Both the position numbers and the translations under genes were made by a program. This document shows, piece after piece, positions 1 to 8,504 of a DNA stretch of 64,000 nt. Numbering within the stretch: position 1 is the first letter of the stretch; each line of letters starts with the position of its first letter. The notes under the pieces were generated by a model that had not been told where the DNA came from, did not search any database, and saw only the letters and a list, made by a program, of their open reading frames with translations. The DNA comes from Corynebacterium renale (GTDB taxonomy: Bacteria > Actinomycetota > Actinomycetes > Mycobacteriales > Mycobacteriaceae): contig NZ_PDJF01000001.1 of assembly GCF_002563965.1 (NCBI RefSeq), positions 1,364,001 through 1,428,000 on the forward strand, in the 5' to 3' direction.

Positions 1-602
1 GCGGCCTGGCCGGCGAGTACACCGAGATCTTCCTGCCCGCCTCAGGCGTGCACCAGGCAGAAAACGCTGCCACCGCGCTGGCCGCCGTGGAGGCATTCTT
101 CGGTGCAGGACCCGGACGGCAACTCGATGTCGAAACCGTTCGACGCGGATTCGCCCAACTGGTTAACCCAGGCCGCCTTGAGCGCGTGCGCGCAACCCCG
201 ACTACGTTCATCGACGCTGCCCACAACCCCCACGGGATGCATGCGCTTGGGGAGGCGCTCGAGCGTGACTTCGATTTCCAGCGCCTTATCGCTGTCGTAG
301 GAATCCTCGGCGACAAGGACGTCACTGGAATTCTCCGCGAGCTGGAGCCGCACGTCTCTGAGATCGTGTGTACCCAAAATAGTTCGCCGCGTGCCCTAGA
401 CGCCTACGAACTGGCCGAACTCGCCCGCGATATTTTCGGCGAAGAACGAGTGCATGTCGACGACGACCTGCCGGCAGCCATCGAAACTGCTGTAGAGTTA
501 GCCGAAGATGCCGACATCCAGTCCGGTTCCGGAATCATTATCACAGGATCTGTGGTCACAGCCGGTGAAGCCCGCACCCTCTTTGGAAAGGACCCCGCGT
601 GA
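1..602 (+). CDS. folC: Folylpolyglutamate synthase / dihydrofolate synthase, C-terminal part
   Basis: The gene enters from the left edge and only about 200 C-terminal residues are present. FolC adds glutamate to dihydropteroate and tetrahydrofolate in the cytoplasm. The visible part reads through the central-domain motif HQAENAATAL and the C-terminal Mur-ligase-like domain, with FIDAAHNPHG, VVGILGDKD and the final GSVVTAGEART. These are hallmark FolC motifs. The open frame runs back to base 3 with no stop, so an internal GTG at 48 is not the real start. The stop codon overlaps the GTG start of the next gene, which indicates translational coupling. Confidence 0.93.
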   Translation, partial: GLAGEYTEIFLPASGVHQAENAATALAAVEAFFGAGPGRQLDVETVRRGFAQLVNPGRLERVRATPTTFIDAAHNPHGMHALGEALERDFDFQRLIAVVGILGDKDVTGILRELEPHVSEIVCTQNSSPRALDAYELAELARDIFGEERVHVDDDLPAAIETAVELAEDADIQSGSGIIITGSVVTAGEARTLFGKDPA

Positions 603-1030
603 CAAACACGCCACGTAAGCCCGAACCAGAATACGGGCCCCTCGGGCCAGGGCACGCCCCGGAAAAGGATCCACTCAAGGGTTTCCGTGGCGTGGCCTCT
701 GGCACTCTCGTGATGGAAGCCATCACTATGGGCCTTGTGCTTACCGTCATTGGGCGTATTGATTCGGGAGCCTACTGGACAGCGGGCAACGCGACGTTTG
801 TCATCGCAGTCGCTGTGGTCCACCTAGTTCTGGCGTTTCTGCAGCGGTTCTCGTGGGGGCTGCCCGCAGCCCTCGTGCTTCAAGTCATTTCCCTGGGTGG
901 ATTCTTTGTCCACCCTTCAATGGGAATCATTGCGATTATCTTCTGCGCAGTCTGGTGGTACTTGATGCACCTGCGCTCCAGACTGGTGGCGCGCATGGAG
1001 CGTGGCCTGCTTACCACGCAGCACATGTAA
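599..1030 (+). CDS. DUF4233 domain-containing membrane protein
   Basis: A 143-residue protein starts at a GTG that overlaps the folC stop by four bases. After a hydrophilic 30-residue N-terminus rich in Pro and Glu it has about four hydrophobic segments and ends in a basic tail (HLRSRLVARMERG). Small membrane proteins of this DUF4233 type directly follow folC in many corynebacteria and mycobacteria, so the position supports the family call. No catalytic motif is visible. Its function is unknown, and a link to folate metabolism is suggested only by the neighbourhood. Confidence 0.85.
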   Translation: MTNTPRKPEPEYGPLGPGHAPEKDPLKGFRGVASGTLVMEAITMGLVLTVIGRIDSGAYWTAGNATFVIAVAVVHLVLAFLQRFSWGLPAALVLQVISLGGFFVHPSMGIIAIIFCAVWWYLMHLRSRLVARMERGLLTTQHM

Positions 1031-1031
1031 C

Positions 1032-1478
1032 TTACTTGCGCACCGGATGGCCGGACGCAATAGAAATTTTGTTGAAAGCTTCAATGGTGACCGCCGCCCA
1101 CTGCAGGGCGGCGATTTGCTTTTCGTTGAATACCTTCGCAGCAGCCTCCCGCGCAGCCACATCCACTGGGCCACGCTCGGAACCGTTGAGGGCTTCCGCC
1201 AGTTGGAGTGCGGCGCGCTCTTCCTCGGAGTAGATTTCGGCGTTATGCCACGCTGGTAGGACGTCAAGCTTCAACTGGGAGATGCCAACCTCGCGGGCCT
1301 GCGGGCCGTGGACGGATAGGCAGGTAGGGCAGCCGTTGATCTGGCTGATCCGAACCATCACTAACTCAATGAGCTCAGGGCTCAAGCCTGCTTCTGCGGC
1401 GACATCGTTGATGGTGCCTGCTGCTGCAAGGAACTTCTTGTAGGTTTCGGGGAACTGTTGATCAAGAAAAGTACTCAT
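1032..1478 (-). CDS. AhpD-like carboxymuconolactone decarboxylase family protein
   Basis: A 148-residue protein with the family's redox motif NGCPTCLSVH (Cys50, Cys53, His57), which in AhpD-type alkylhydroperoxidases carries the thiol chemistry. The fold is all-helical and the length is normal for a single-domain member. The gene converges with DUF4233, leaving one base between the stops. I chose the ATG at 1478 over a GTG nine bases upstream. TACCGT sits seven bases before this ATG, so the mRNA may be leaderless. The substrate cannot be told from sequence; peroxide or organic hydroperoxide detoxification is the family expectation. Confidence 0.85.
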   Translation of the reverse strand: MSTFLDQQFPETYKKFLAAAGTINDVAAEAGLSPELIELVMVRISQINGCPTCLSVHGPQAREVGISQLKLDVLPAWHNAEIYSEEERAALQLAEALNGSERGPVDVAAREAAAKVFNEKQIAALQWAAVTIEAFNKISIASGHPVRK

Positions 1479-1505
1479 GGCCGCCACGGTACTCGCGTCT
1501 TGTAT

Positions 1506-1859
1506 CTAATTCAGTGAGACCCATTCGCGGTCGTGTTCGTCTGCTTCACGGAGTTCACCGGCGAACTCATGCTTGGCTACATAGTTGACCACGTACGGGC
1601 ACACGGGAACGACGCGCAAGCCCGCTTCGGCGGTGTCGCGTAGCGCGAATTCTGTAGCGATGCCGGCGAGGCCACGGCCCGCGAATTCGTCAGGGGTTTG
1701 GACGCTGTAGAAGATGCGTTCGCCGTCGTGGTCCTTGTAGTGCACGGCGGAGGCGTAGTCGTGTGATGCAGAACCGCGGTATAACGCGGCATAGAGATTT
1801 TCCTCGGGGAAGTGCTCTACCGTGACTGGGTTTCCATGCTTGTCTTGGGTGTAATCCAT
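1506..1859 (-). CDS. Small GNAT-type N-acetyltransferase (PF14542-like)
   Basis: This 117-residue protein matches the compact acetyltransferase family (YjdJ-like, Acetyltransf_CG). It has an N-terminal beta segment, [15 protein letters not shown], followed by the acetyl-CoA-binding stretch [18 protein letters not shown], and ends with the usual [13 protein letters not shown]. The frame stays open further upstream, but that extension would run through the ndk promoter and start, so the ATG at 1859 is preferred. It is divergent from ndk, and their starts are only about 60 bases apart. The substrate is unknown. Confidence 0.85.
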   Translation of the reverse strand: MDYTQDKHGNPVTVEHFPEENLYAALYRGSASHDYASAVHYKDHDGERIFYSVQTPDEFAGRGLAGIATEFALRDTAEAGLRVVPVCPYVVNYVAKHEFAGELREADEHDREWVSLN

Positions 1860-1922
1860 GGTTCTATGATGGCCGTTTTGTTGGGTTCTCGCCACGTTAA
1901 AACTTCCGGTATGGTGTTCACC

Positions 1923-2333
1923 ATGACTCAACGTACTCTTATTCTGATTAAGCCAGACGGTGTCAAGCGTGGCCTCGTCGGTGAAATTATCTCCCGCATC
2001 GAAGCTAAGGGCCTGAAGCTTGCTGCCCTGGACCTGCGCGTCACCGACCGTGAGACCGCTGAGAAGCACTATGAAGAGCACAAGGACAAGCCATTCTTTG
2101 GGGAGCTCGTAGACTTCATCACCTCCGCACCACTCGTTGCGGGCGTTGTCGAGGGCGAGCGCGCAATCGAAGCTTGGCGTCAGCTAGCTGGCGGTACCGA
2201 TCCAGTCTCCAAGGCAACCCCAGGCACCATCCGTGGTGACTTCGGCTTGACCGTTGGTGAGAATGTGGTCCACGGTTCCGACTCTGAGGAATCCGCAGCT
2301 CGCGAAATCGGAATCTGGTTCCCGAATCTCTAA
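1923..2333 (+). CDS. ndk: Nucleoside diphosphate kinase
   Basis: This enzyme transfers the gamma-phosphate from ATP to other NDPs through a phosphohistidine. The 136-residue length is the family norm. It opens with the canonical [10 protein letters not shown] and contains [17 protein letters not shown] and the active-site segment ENVVHGSD with His117. I selected the ATG at 1923, which gives the standard N-terminus; an upstream ATG at 1911 would add four residues. An intrinsic terminator follows at 2355, so the gene is probably monocistronic. Confidence 0.97.
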   Translation: MTQRTLILIKPDGVKRGLVGEIISRIEAKGLKLAALDLRVTDRETAEKHYEEHKDKPFFGELVDFITSAPLVAGVVEGERAIEAWRQLAGGTDPVSKATPGTIRGDFGLTVGENVVHGSDSEESAAREIGIWFPNL

Positions 2334-2354
2334 AGCGCTTCGCTTTAAGCACTG

Positions 2355-2383
2355 GCCGTGCCCCGTCTGGGGCGCGGCTTTTC
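2355..2383 (+). terminator. Intrinsic terminator after ndk
   Basis: A ten-base-pair stem (GCCGTGCCCC with GGGGCGCGGC, one G-U pair) and a four-base loop are followed by TTTTC. It lies 21 bases after the ndk stop. A smaller AAAGCG/CGCTTT hairpin sits right at the stop codon. Confidence 0.85.
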
Positions 2384-2672
2384 TCCGTTTTAGGGCTGGA
2401 AGATGCATAATTTCCTATTTATATTCATCGGATATTCGGGCGCATTCAAGCCCTCGGAGGCTATCGGTGGTCCATGTTAGGAAGACCAAAGAAAACCAGC
2501 TAGGTTGCATTAAACCTGTTTTTGAAAAGTAATTACGCAACATTATCATGTCCATATTTGTGCAGGTCACGGTAGGTTTACCTTGCTTGTTGGCAACATT
2601 AAGTATCCATATAGTGAATGTCAACAGGGAAGGAAAACACCTCCCGGCCAATCACTAACAAGGAGCACACCA
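2384..2672. other. AT-rich intergenic stretch before the DUF1540 gene
   Basis: No gene is visible here. The stretch is clearly more AT-rich than its surroundings. It holds a small inverted repeat, AGGTT(2502-2506)/AACCT(2513-2517), and the promoter listed separately at 2572-2615. An open frame that reads through it has no coding character. Confidence 0.6.
2572..2615 (+). promoter_or_regulatory. Promoter of the DUF1540 gene with a weak DtxR-like box
   Basis: TTGTTG (2587-2592) and TATAGT (2610-2615) are separated by 17 bases, a good vegetative promoter. GTAGGTTTACCTTGCTTGT (2572-2590) matches the DtxR consensus TTAGGTTAGCCTAACCTAA at 11 of 19 positions and overlaps the -35. The promoter is convincing; metal control is only a guess. 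Confidence 0.55.
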
Positions 2673-2951
2673 ATGGCTACTGCAACCAAGATCGCAAGCT
2701 GCGCTACTACTGAATGCGCTTTCAATAACGGCGGCTGCACCGCTCTCGCAATCACCATCGCAGGCGATGCGAACAAGGCAGCGTGTGGCACCTTCACCAC
2801 CCTGGATGCTCGCAGCAACCGCCCAGCAGAAGGTCAGGTCGGCGCTTGCCACCGCCTCGAATGTGCACACAACAAAGACCTCATGTGCACGAACGCTTCT
2901 ATCACCATCACTGGCAGCACTGCAGAGTGTGCTGAATACACCGTCGCTTAA
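2673..2951 (+). CDS. DUF1540 domain-containing cysteine-rich protein
   Basis: A 92-residue protein preceded by AAGGAG at 2660. It has two copies of a cysteine-rich unit: CATTECAFNNGGC with a later Cys near residue 37, and CHRLECAHNKDLMC followed by a Cys near the C-terminus. This duplicated Cys pattern is typical of DUF1540, which is thought to bind metal. No catalytic residues are seen. It has its own promoter and a strong terminator, so it is monocistronic and probably well expressed. Function is unknown; a metal-binding or stress role is inference from the cysteines. Confidence 0.85.
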   Translation: MATATKIASCATTECAFNNGGCTALAITIAGDANKAACGTFTTLDARSNRPAEGQVGACHRLECAHNKDLMCTNASITITGSTAECAEYTVA

Positions 2952-2988
2952 CACAACGCTCTGGTGAACGGTCGGTAGAACGGCACAC

Positions 2989-3026
2989 GAAAGCGGGCCA
3001 CCCCCACAAAGGGGTGGCCCGCTTTC
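2989..3026. terminator. Strong bidirectional terminator hairpin
   Basis: A perfect 16-base-pair stem (GAAAGCGGGCCACCCC and its complement) with a six-base loop lies between the converging DUF1540 and aldo/keto reductase genes. It can serve both strands, although the T-tract is short on the + side. Confidence 0.85.
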
Positions 3027-3038
3027 ACGTGTTTTCGG

Positions 3039-3872
3039 TTAGCTGCGTTCGTTGGGATGGAAGCCTAACCGGCCATCTTCTCCACGGTCCAGGGAGTTGA
3101 TTGCGGCCATTTCTTCGTCGGAAAGTGTGAAGTCCAGAGCGCCCAAGTTTTCCTCCATGCGCTCGCGCACGCGCGACTTGGGGAAAACGATGGTGCCGTT
3201 TTGTAGGTGCCAGCGCAGCACGACCTGGGCTTCGGTGGCGTTGTGGGCCTTGGCAGTGTCGACGAGGGCGGGGAACTGGGTGAAGTCGTACTTGAACTGG
3301 CCCAGTGGTGCCCATGCCTCGGTGGCAACCCCATGGCGTTGGTTCGTTGCGACCGTATCCTTCTGCTGTATCCACGGATGAAGCTCCACCTGATTCACTG
3401 CGGGTGCCACGCCAGATTCGGCGACGAGGCGGTCAATGTGTTCGGGGAGGAAGTTGCACACCCCGATGGAGCAGGTCAGGTCCTTTTCGCGCAACTGGAT
3501 CAGTGAATCCCAGGCCCCAAGGTACTTGTCCTGTTTAGGGACTGGCCAGTGGATGAGGTAGAGGTCAACGTAATCCAGGCCGAGCTTAGTGAGGGATTCG
3601 TTCAGGGCATCTGGGGCGTCATCGTGGCGGTCGTTCCATAGCTTGGTGGTGACAAAGATTTCCTCGCGGGGGATCCCAGAATCGCGGATAGCTGCGCCGA
3701 CGCCTTCTTCGTTGCCGTAGAAGGCGGCGGTGTCGATGTGCCGGTATCCGGCTTCGAGTGCGTCGGTGACAACGCGGTGGGCTTCGTCGGGGTCAACGAG
3801 GAATGTTCCGAACCCGAGCTGGGGCATGGTGTGTCCGTCGTTAAGTTTAAGTTCTGTTGTGTTGTGAATCAT
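3039..3872 (-). CDS. Aldo/keto reductase (2,5-diketogluconate reductase type)
   Basis: A 277-residue NADPH-dependent carbonyl reductase. The catalytic tetrad is visible as Asp47 (YRHIDTA), Tyr52, Lys77 (TTKLWN) and His108 (YLIHWPVP). The C-terminal cofactor segment IVFPKSRVRERMEEN is also present. Similar proteins reduce diketogluconate or methylglyoxal, but sequence alone does not fix the substrate. The start at 3872 gives the usual short N-terminus. The upstream membrane-protein gene ends inside this gene (26-base overlap), so the two form an operon. Confidence 0.93.
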   Translation of the reverse strand: MIHNTTELKLNDGHTMPQLGFGTFLVDPDEAHRVVTDALEAGYRHIDTAAFYGNEEGVGAAIRDSGIPREEIFVTTKLWNDRHDDAPDALNESLTKLGLDYVDLYLIHWPVPKQDKYLGAWDSLIQLREKDLTCSIGVCNFLPEHIDRLVAESGVAPAVNQVELHPWIQQKDTVATNQRHGVATEAWAPLGQFKYDFTQFPALVDTAKAHNATEAQVVLRWHLQNGTIVFPKSRVRERMEENLGALDFTLSDEEMAAINSLDRGEDGRLGFHPNERS

Positions 3873-4536
3873 AGTTCTGCAGTGTAGCAAGAGCGCCGAG
3901 CCCATGTGCAGAAAGCGCAACAAGCCAGTCCTTCTTCCGCGGGCCGGCATCCAAAGTGGACAGGGTAATTAGGCCGGCCTGGGCGATTGCGGAGGCGTCG
4001 GAGGCAAGCTTCTCGACGTCCCTTCCGGTGCTCCGTGCCAGACCCCAGAGGCGAATACGCACGGGTTCGATGGCTTCCAGGTCGCTCAACGCGGCTAGGA
4101 GAGGGGTGTGCTCGCGTGCCGAGGCCAACTGCTCTTCGGACGGCTCCGCTGGATCTAGGGGCGGGAAATCCCTGCGCGGTGAAGCGGAGTTTATGGAGTA
4201 CGCGACCACCGTTGTGATTACTAAAGCCAATGCAGGAAGTGTGATAGTAACCAGCCAGTCTGGGCCGGGGAGGTTGCGAAGTAGCGGTACCCCGAAAATC
4301 ATCACCGAAGGTATGAGCACAGGTAAGTACTTATGCCACCCGCGAAGCTCTGGAATCTCATTGGTGTAGTAGGGCGACTGCATGTTCTTTGCTGACCAAG
4401 CTAAGAGAACAACCCAGAGTATGAGGCCCACGTACCAGTAGCCGTGCAGAATGCTTAGGTAAATCACCGCAGCGGCCAGGCCCCACAAAAGTGCAATCGG
4501 CCGGGAAAACTGGCGGTATAGTGTGCGCTTGGTCAT
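3847..4536 (-). CDS. Membrane protein with winged-helix-like C-terminal domain
   Basis: A 229-residue protein I do not recognise by name. Residues 1-115 hold four likely membrane helices in two pairs (around 14-33 and 34-50, then two between about 70 and 115). The soluble C-terminal half, from ALSDLEAIEPVRIRLWGLA through ALITLSTL to AHGLGALATL, resembles the winged-helix domain seen in small regulators that act on PadR/MarR-like DNA sites. This suggests a membrane-tethered regulator or a degenerate version of one. The chosen ATG at 4536 gives a basic N-terminus (MTKRTLYRQF) before the first helix. It is cotranscribed with the aldo/keto reductase. Confidence 0.6.
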   Translation of the reverse strand: MTKRTLYRQFSRPIALLWGLAAAVIYLSILHGYWYVGLILWVVLLAWSAKNMQSPYYTNEIPELRGWHKYLPVLIPSVMIFGVPLLRNLPGPDWLVTITLPALALVITTVVAYSINSASPRRDFPPLDPAEPSEEQLASAREHTPLLAALSDLEAIEPVRIRLWGLARSTGRDVEKLASDASAIAQAGLITLSTLDAGPRKKDWLVALSAHGLGALATLQNYDSQHNRT

Positions 4537-4742
4537 AGCAGGAACGGTAGGCGGGGCGTATGCCGGTGTCAATGGTTTTCTTCGGCTGTGCAACAATGGG
4601 CGGAGCACTGATGCATTTCCCGGTGCACTTTGAAGTGACACAGTTTTGAAAAATTTCATCCAGCCTGCGCCTGTGTGGCTGCATCCTCTTTTGGCGTGCG
4701 CCCGGGCTCCAGCGGGCTGCACATACTTAAAAGGAGCACGCA

Positions 4743-7577
4743 GTGGCGGAAAAGCCCACTATCCAACCCATAGACCGCAGCGAATTAAAACCGAAGACCC
4801 GCGTTCATGCGCTTGCTAAGCAACTGGGCACCACCTCCCGAATTGTGGTGGAACAGCTCGCCGAGCTGGGGTTAAAGAAGGTCGCGCAGTCCACATTGTC
4901 GGTGGAGGAACAAGAACAGCTTCTCGACGCCCTATCCTCCGACAGCGAGAAGCCAAAGAAAAAACCAGCTAAGAAGCCGGCCAAGAAGACGACAAAGAAA
5001 ACCGCCAAGAAGGTAACGAAGAAGGCGGAGGAGAAGCCAGCGGAAAAGGCAGACGAGCCGCAGCAGGAAGAAACGACTCCGCAGGATGTGGAGAAAATCC
5101 GCCGTCGCGTTGAGGCCAACGTGAAAAATGAAATCCACCAGATCGAAGAGAAGGTGGAGCGGGAACTGGCCGAGGAAGCCGAAAACCAGGGCAGCCAGGA
5201 AGTAACCCAAGCCGAGGAGATAGAGGCGCAGGCGGTAGATACTCCAGTATTCCAGGCGCCGCAGGCTACTGATTCCGAAGATGAGACGGTCTCGAGGCCA
5301 CGTCGCCGGGGCCGCCGGGGAACGCGCCGTGGGCGCGGCAACCAGGACGTACCGCAGGACAACGCTGCGCAGCCTGCTCCAGAGCAGGCTGAGGAGCCGG
5401 AGGTCGTCGAGAAGCAGATTGATGAGCCGGTTGCTTTGAAGGGCTCGACCCGTTTGGAGGCGCGCCGGCGCCGCCGTAATGAGCGTCGCGAGGAAGTACG
5501 CAAGGAGCGTCGCATCGTGAGCCAAGCAGAGTTCTTGGCGCGCCGGGAGTCAGTCAAGCGCGTGATGGTTGTCCGCGAGCGTGAGCGCACCGACCATGTG
5601 GGCAACGTGACGCAGGTCGGAGTGCTCGAAGACGACATGCTCGTGGAGCACTTTGTCACCTCTGAGGCACAGGCCTCGATGATCGGAAACATCTACTTGG
5701 GCCGCGTCCAAAACGTGCTGCCCTCCATGGAAGCTGCGTTCATCGACATCGGACAGGGCCGTAACGGTGTTCTGTACGCCGGTGACGTAGATTGGCGCAA
5801 GCCGCAGTTCAAGGGCTCGGGACGGCGCATCGAGAAGTCGCTGAAGTCCGGTGACCAGGTCATCGTGCAGGTATCCAAAGATCCGATCGGGCATAAGGGT
5901 GCGCGTCTGACCACCCAGATTTCGTTAGCAGGGCGCTTCTTGGTCTACGTGCCCGGCGGCAAGACCGCGGGCATTTCCCGCAAGCTGCCCGCCCCGGAGC
6001 GCAAGCGCCTGAAGGATATCCTGAAGCAGGTCATGCCTGACGACGGCGGCTCCATCATCCGCACCGCCGCCGAGGGAGTCTCCGCGGAGGCAATCGGCGG
6101 CGATGTGGCTCGCTTGCATGCCGTGTGGGAGGACATCCAGGAGCGCGCCCGGAAGGCAAAGAACCCGAAGGGGCACGACACCGTGACCCTCTACGAAGAG
6201 CCAGACATGCTGGTCAAGGTTATTCGCGACGTGTTCAATGAGGACTTCTCGTCGCTAGTTGTCGACGGCGAGAAAGCCTGGAACACCGTGCGATCCTACG
6301 TCTCCTCCGTGGCACCAGACCTCTTGGACCGCGTGGAGAAGTACGACCGGTCCGCCCACGACGGCGAAGACGCTTTCGCTACGTACCGCATCGACGAGCA
6401 GATTCACAAGGCGCTCTCACGCATGGTGTGGCTGACCTCTGGCGGTTCCTTGGTCATCGACCGTACCGAGGCCATGACCGTGATCGACGTCAACACCGGC
6501 CGATTCACTGGCTCCGGAGGCAACTTGGAAGAGACCGTCACGCGCAACAACCTGGAGGCTGCCGAGGAGATCGTTCGCCAGCTACGTCTGCGCGATATTG
6601 GTGGCATGGTTGTCATCGACTTCATCGACATGGTGCTGCCCGAAAACCGGGACCTAGTGCTGCGCCGGCTCAAGGAGGCCCTGGGTCGGGACCGTACCCG
6701 CCACCAGGTTTCCGAAGTTACCTCTTTGGGCCTAGTGCAGCTCACGCGCAAGCGTCTGGGCACTGGCCTCCTGGAATCCTTCTCCACTACGTGCGAATGC
6801 TGCGATGGCCGTGGCGTCGTCATCCACGAGGATCCCGTGGAAAAGGAAGGCACGCAGGAATATGCGGACGCTGACGCCGAGAGCAAGAGCAAGCGTGAAA
6901 AGTCCGACAATCCACAGCGTAAGCGCTCCAGTAAGAAGGAACTGGAGGATCTGGCAGCTAGTGTCATTGTCACCGATGGTGAGGAAGAGTCAGAAAAGGA
7001 AGAGGAAGCCACTGACGAGCGCGACAACCGCGAATCCGGTGAAGACCGTGGCGGACGTTCGCGCAGGGGTCGCCGAGGGCAACGTCGCAGCAACCGCTCG
7101 CGCCGTGACACTCATGAAGACTCCAGTGATATTGCGGACATAGTGTCCAGCGCGCTGGAGAAGGCGGAGGAAGAGGACCCTGACGAGCCGTCGGGACGCG
7201 ACTACCAGTCTGCGCTCGACGATTTTGAAGCTTCGCCACGCCGCCGCCGCAAGACGCGCGGAAACTCCAAGTCGGATCATCGTCCGCGCAAGGAGGACTT
7301 CGAAGAAAAGCCCACAGAGCGTGACGACGCCTCCCTGGACTCCGGCGAACCCGAGGACGAGGGCATAACGCGTGGACGCCGTCGTGGCCGTCGCCGTGTC
7401 GTGCGTCGTACAGCGAAGCGGGGCGAGCAGTCCCGTGGCCGCGGTGCTCGTCGTTCGCGCGGGAGCCGAAGCTCGCAGGGTTCGGCGCAGCAGGTACCTG
7501 AGTCTTCCACGCAGAAGGAGGAGGCTCCGCAGCGTCGTGGACGGCGTCGGCGTGTTGTTCGCCGCCGCAGTAACTAG
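4743..7577 (+). CDS. rne: Ribonuclease E/G with IF-2-type N-terminal domain
   Basis: A 944-residue endoribonuclease for rRNA/tRNA processing and mRNA decay. Residues about 20-65 (VHALAKQLGTTSRIVVEQL) match the IF2_N fold. A Lys/Ala-rich repeat tract follows (KKPAKKTTKKTAKKV), then an acidic and Arg-rich linker. The S1 domain begins near residue 310 (GNIYLGRVQNVLPSMEAAF). The catalytic core has VIDVNTG with Asp582 and VVIDFIDM with Asp626. The zinc-link equivalent CECCDGRG has Cys684, Cys686 and Cys687. The last 250 residues alternate acidic patches and RRGRR blocks, as in actinobacterial RNase E that binds RNA and the degradosome. GTG start with AAAAGGAGC upstream. Confidence 0.95.
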   Translation: MAEKPTIQPIDRSELKPKTRVHALAKQLGTTSRIVVEQLAELGLKKVAQSTLSVEEQEQLLDALSSDSEKPKKKPAKKPAKKTTKKTAKKVTKKAEEKPAEKADEPQQEETTPQDVEKIRRRVEANVKNEIHQIEEKVERELAEEAENQGSQEVTQAEEIEAQAVDTPVFQAPQATDSEDETVSRPRRRGRRGTRRGRGNQDVPQDNAAQPAPEQAEEPEVVEKQIDEPVALKGSTRLEARRRRRNERREEVRKERRIVSQAEFLARRESVKRVMVVRERERTDHVGNVTQVGVLEDDMLVEHFVTSEAQASMIGNIYLGRVQNVLPSMEAAFIDIGQGRNGVLYAGDVDWRKPQFKGSGRRIEKSLKSGDQVIVQVSKDPIGHKGARLTTQISLAGRFLVYVPGGKTAGISRKLPAPERKRLKDILKQVMPDDGGSIIRTAAEGVSAEAIGGDVARLHAVWEDIQERARKAKNPKGHDTVTLYEEPDMLVKVIRDVFNEDFSSLVVDGEKAWNTVRSYVSSVAPDLLDRVEKYDRSAHDGEDAFATYRIDEQIHKALSRMVWLTSGGSLVIDRTEAMTVIDVNTGRFTGSGGNLEETVTRNNLEAAEEIVRQLRLRDIGGMVVIDFIDMVLPENRDLVLRRLKEALGRDRTRHQVSEVTSLGLVQLTRKRLGTGLLESFSTTCECCDGRGVVIHEDPVEKEGTQEYADADAESKSKREKSDNPQRKRSSKKELEDLAASVIVTDGEEESEKEEEATDERDNRESGEDRGGRSRRGRRGQRRSNRSRRDTHEDSSDIADIVSSALEKAEEEDPDEPSGRDYQSALDDFEASPRRRRKTRGNSKSDHRPRKEDFEEKPTERDDASLDSGEPEDEGITRGRRRGRRRVVRRTAKRGEQSRGRGARRSRGSRSSQGSAQQVPESSTQKEEAPQRRGRRRRVVRRRSN

Positions 7578-7590
7578 CGCTGTAGGGAGT

Positions 7591-7797
7591 TTGTGTTTTG
7601 GCGGTGCCGTGGGGTAGTCTTGGACAGTCGCTGTTTTGGGGCTAGTTCGCGGCACCGTTCTTCACGGTTGTTGCGCCAGGTGGCACGCCATGTGCAAGCC
7701 AGCCTCGGGATAGCTCCACAAACACTGTGTAAGAACTTGTCCATATCAACCCTTTGTGGGGGTTGAGACCGAGATTTAGATAAGGGGTAGCCCTCCG
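7591..7797 (+). promoter_or_regulatory. Promoter and long leader of rplU-rpmA
   Basis: TTGTGT (7591-7596) and TAGTCT (7615-7620), 18 bases apart, are a plausible promoter. The resulting leader would be about 170 bases. Near its end a hairpin, TCAACCC(7746-7752)/GGGTTGA(7760-7766), lies 31 bases before the rplU start. Autogenous control through such a leader is possible but unproven; I recognise no characterised leader family. Confidence 0.45.
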
Positions 7798-8103
7798 ATG
7801 TACGCGATCGTCAAGACCGGCGGAAGGCAGTACAAGGTTGCCGAAGGTGACCTCGTCAAGGTCGAGAAGATCGAGGGTGAGCCAGGCGACGCCGTGGCTC
7901 TCACCCCGGTTCTGCTCGCTGATGGTGCAACCGTCAAGGCTAAGGCTTCTGAGCTCGAAGGTGTTTCCGTGAACGCGGAAATCGTTGAGCAGACCAAGGC
8001 TCGCAAGATCAAGATCATGAAGTACAAGAACAAGACTGGTTACAAGCGCCGCCAGGGCCACCGTCAGCCAGTCACCGTACTGAAGATCACCGGTATTAAG
8101 TAA
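7798..8103 (+). CDS. rplU: 50S ribosomal protein L21
   Basis: A 101-residue L21 with the standard opening [14 protein letters not shown] and the family signature [20 protein letters not shown] near the C-terminus. It binds 23S rRNA in the large subunit. It is followed after 47 bases by rpmA, the usual two-gene operon. In related genomes obg follows directly, but here it is displaced by an insertion. Confidence 0.98.
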   Translation: MYAIVKTGGRQYKVAEGDLVKVEKIEGEPGDAVALTPVLLADGATVKAKASELEGVSVNAEIVEQTKARKIKIMKYKNKTGYKRRQGHRQPVTVLKITGIK

Positions 8104-8150
8104 TAGCCGCAAGGCTTCGATTCATATTTTCCTTGTAGGGAGGGAAACAA

Positions 8151-8429
8151 ATGGCAACCAAGAAGGGTGCATCCAGCACTAGCAACGGTCGCGATTCGAA
8201 CGCCAAGCGTCTAGGCGTCAAGCGTTTCGGTGGCCAGCTCGTTAACGCAGGTGAGATCCTGGTCCGCCAGCGCGGCACCAAGTTCCACCCAGGCGAGAAC
8301 GTTGGCCGTGGTGGTGACGACACCTTGTTCGCTCTGAAGTCTGGCAACGTCCAGTTCGCAGTGAAGAAGAACCGTCGCGTGGTCAACATCGTTGAGGTTG
8401 AAGAGTCCACCGAGGCTGCAACCGCATAA
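8151..8429 (+). CDS. rpmA: 50S ribosomal protein L27
   Basis: A 92-residue L27 starting [20 protein letters not shown], with [14 protein letters not shown] in the core. The N-terminal tail reaches the peptidyl-transferase centre. There is no cleavable Firmicutes-type N-terminal extension. GGGAGGG lies seven bases upstream of the start as ribosome binding site. A strong intrinsic terminator closes the operon. Confidence 0.98.
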   Translation: MATKKGASSTSNGRDSNAKRLGVKRFGGQLVNAGEILVRQRGTKFHPGENVGRGGDDTLFALKSGNVQFAVKKNRRVVNIVEVEESTEAATA

Positions 8430-8446
8430 CACGGTTTTTACTAAGC

Positions 8447-8476
8447 CGCGTCCCCAAGTGGGGGCGCGGTTTTTTG
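8447..8476 (+). terminator. Intrinsic terminator after rpmA
   Basis: Ten-base-pair stem CCGCGTCCCC/GGGGGCGCGG with a four-base loop, followed by six T residues. It ends the rplU-rpmA transcript just before the IS30-type element. Confidence 0.93.
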
Positions 8477-8504
8477 TTGTCTAGCGAAGCTCTTGAATTC
8501 TAGG

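Noticed and set aside
4805..5692. Long antisense frame opposite the RNase E/G gene
   Set aside because: Its Ser/Arg-rich composition mirrors the Lys/Glu/Ala codons of the + strand gene. There is no SD or homology.
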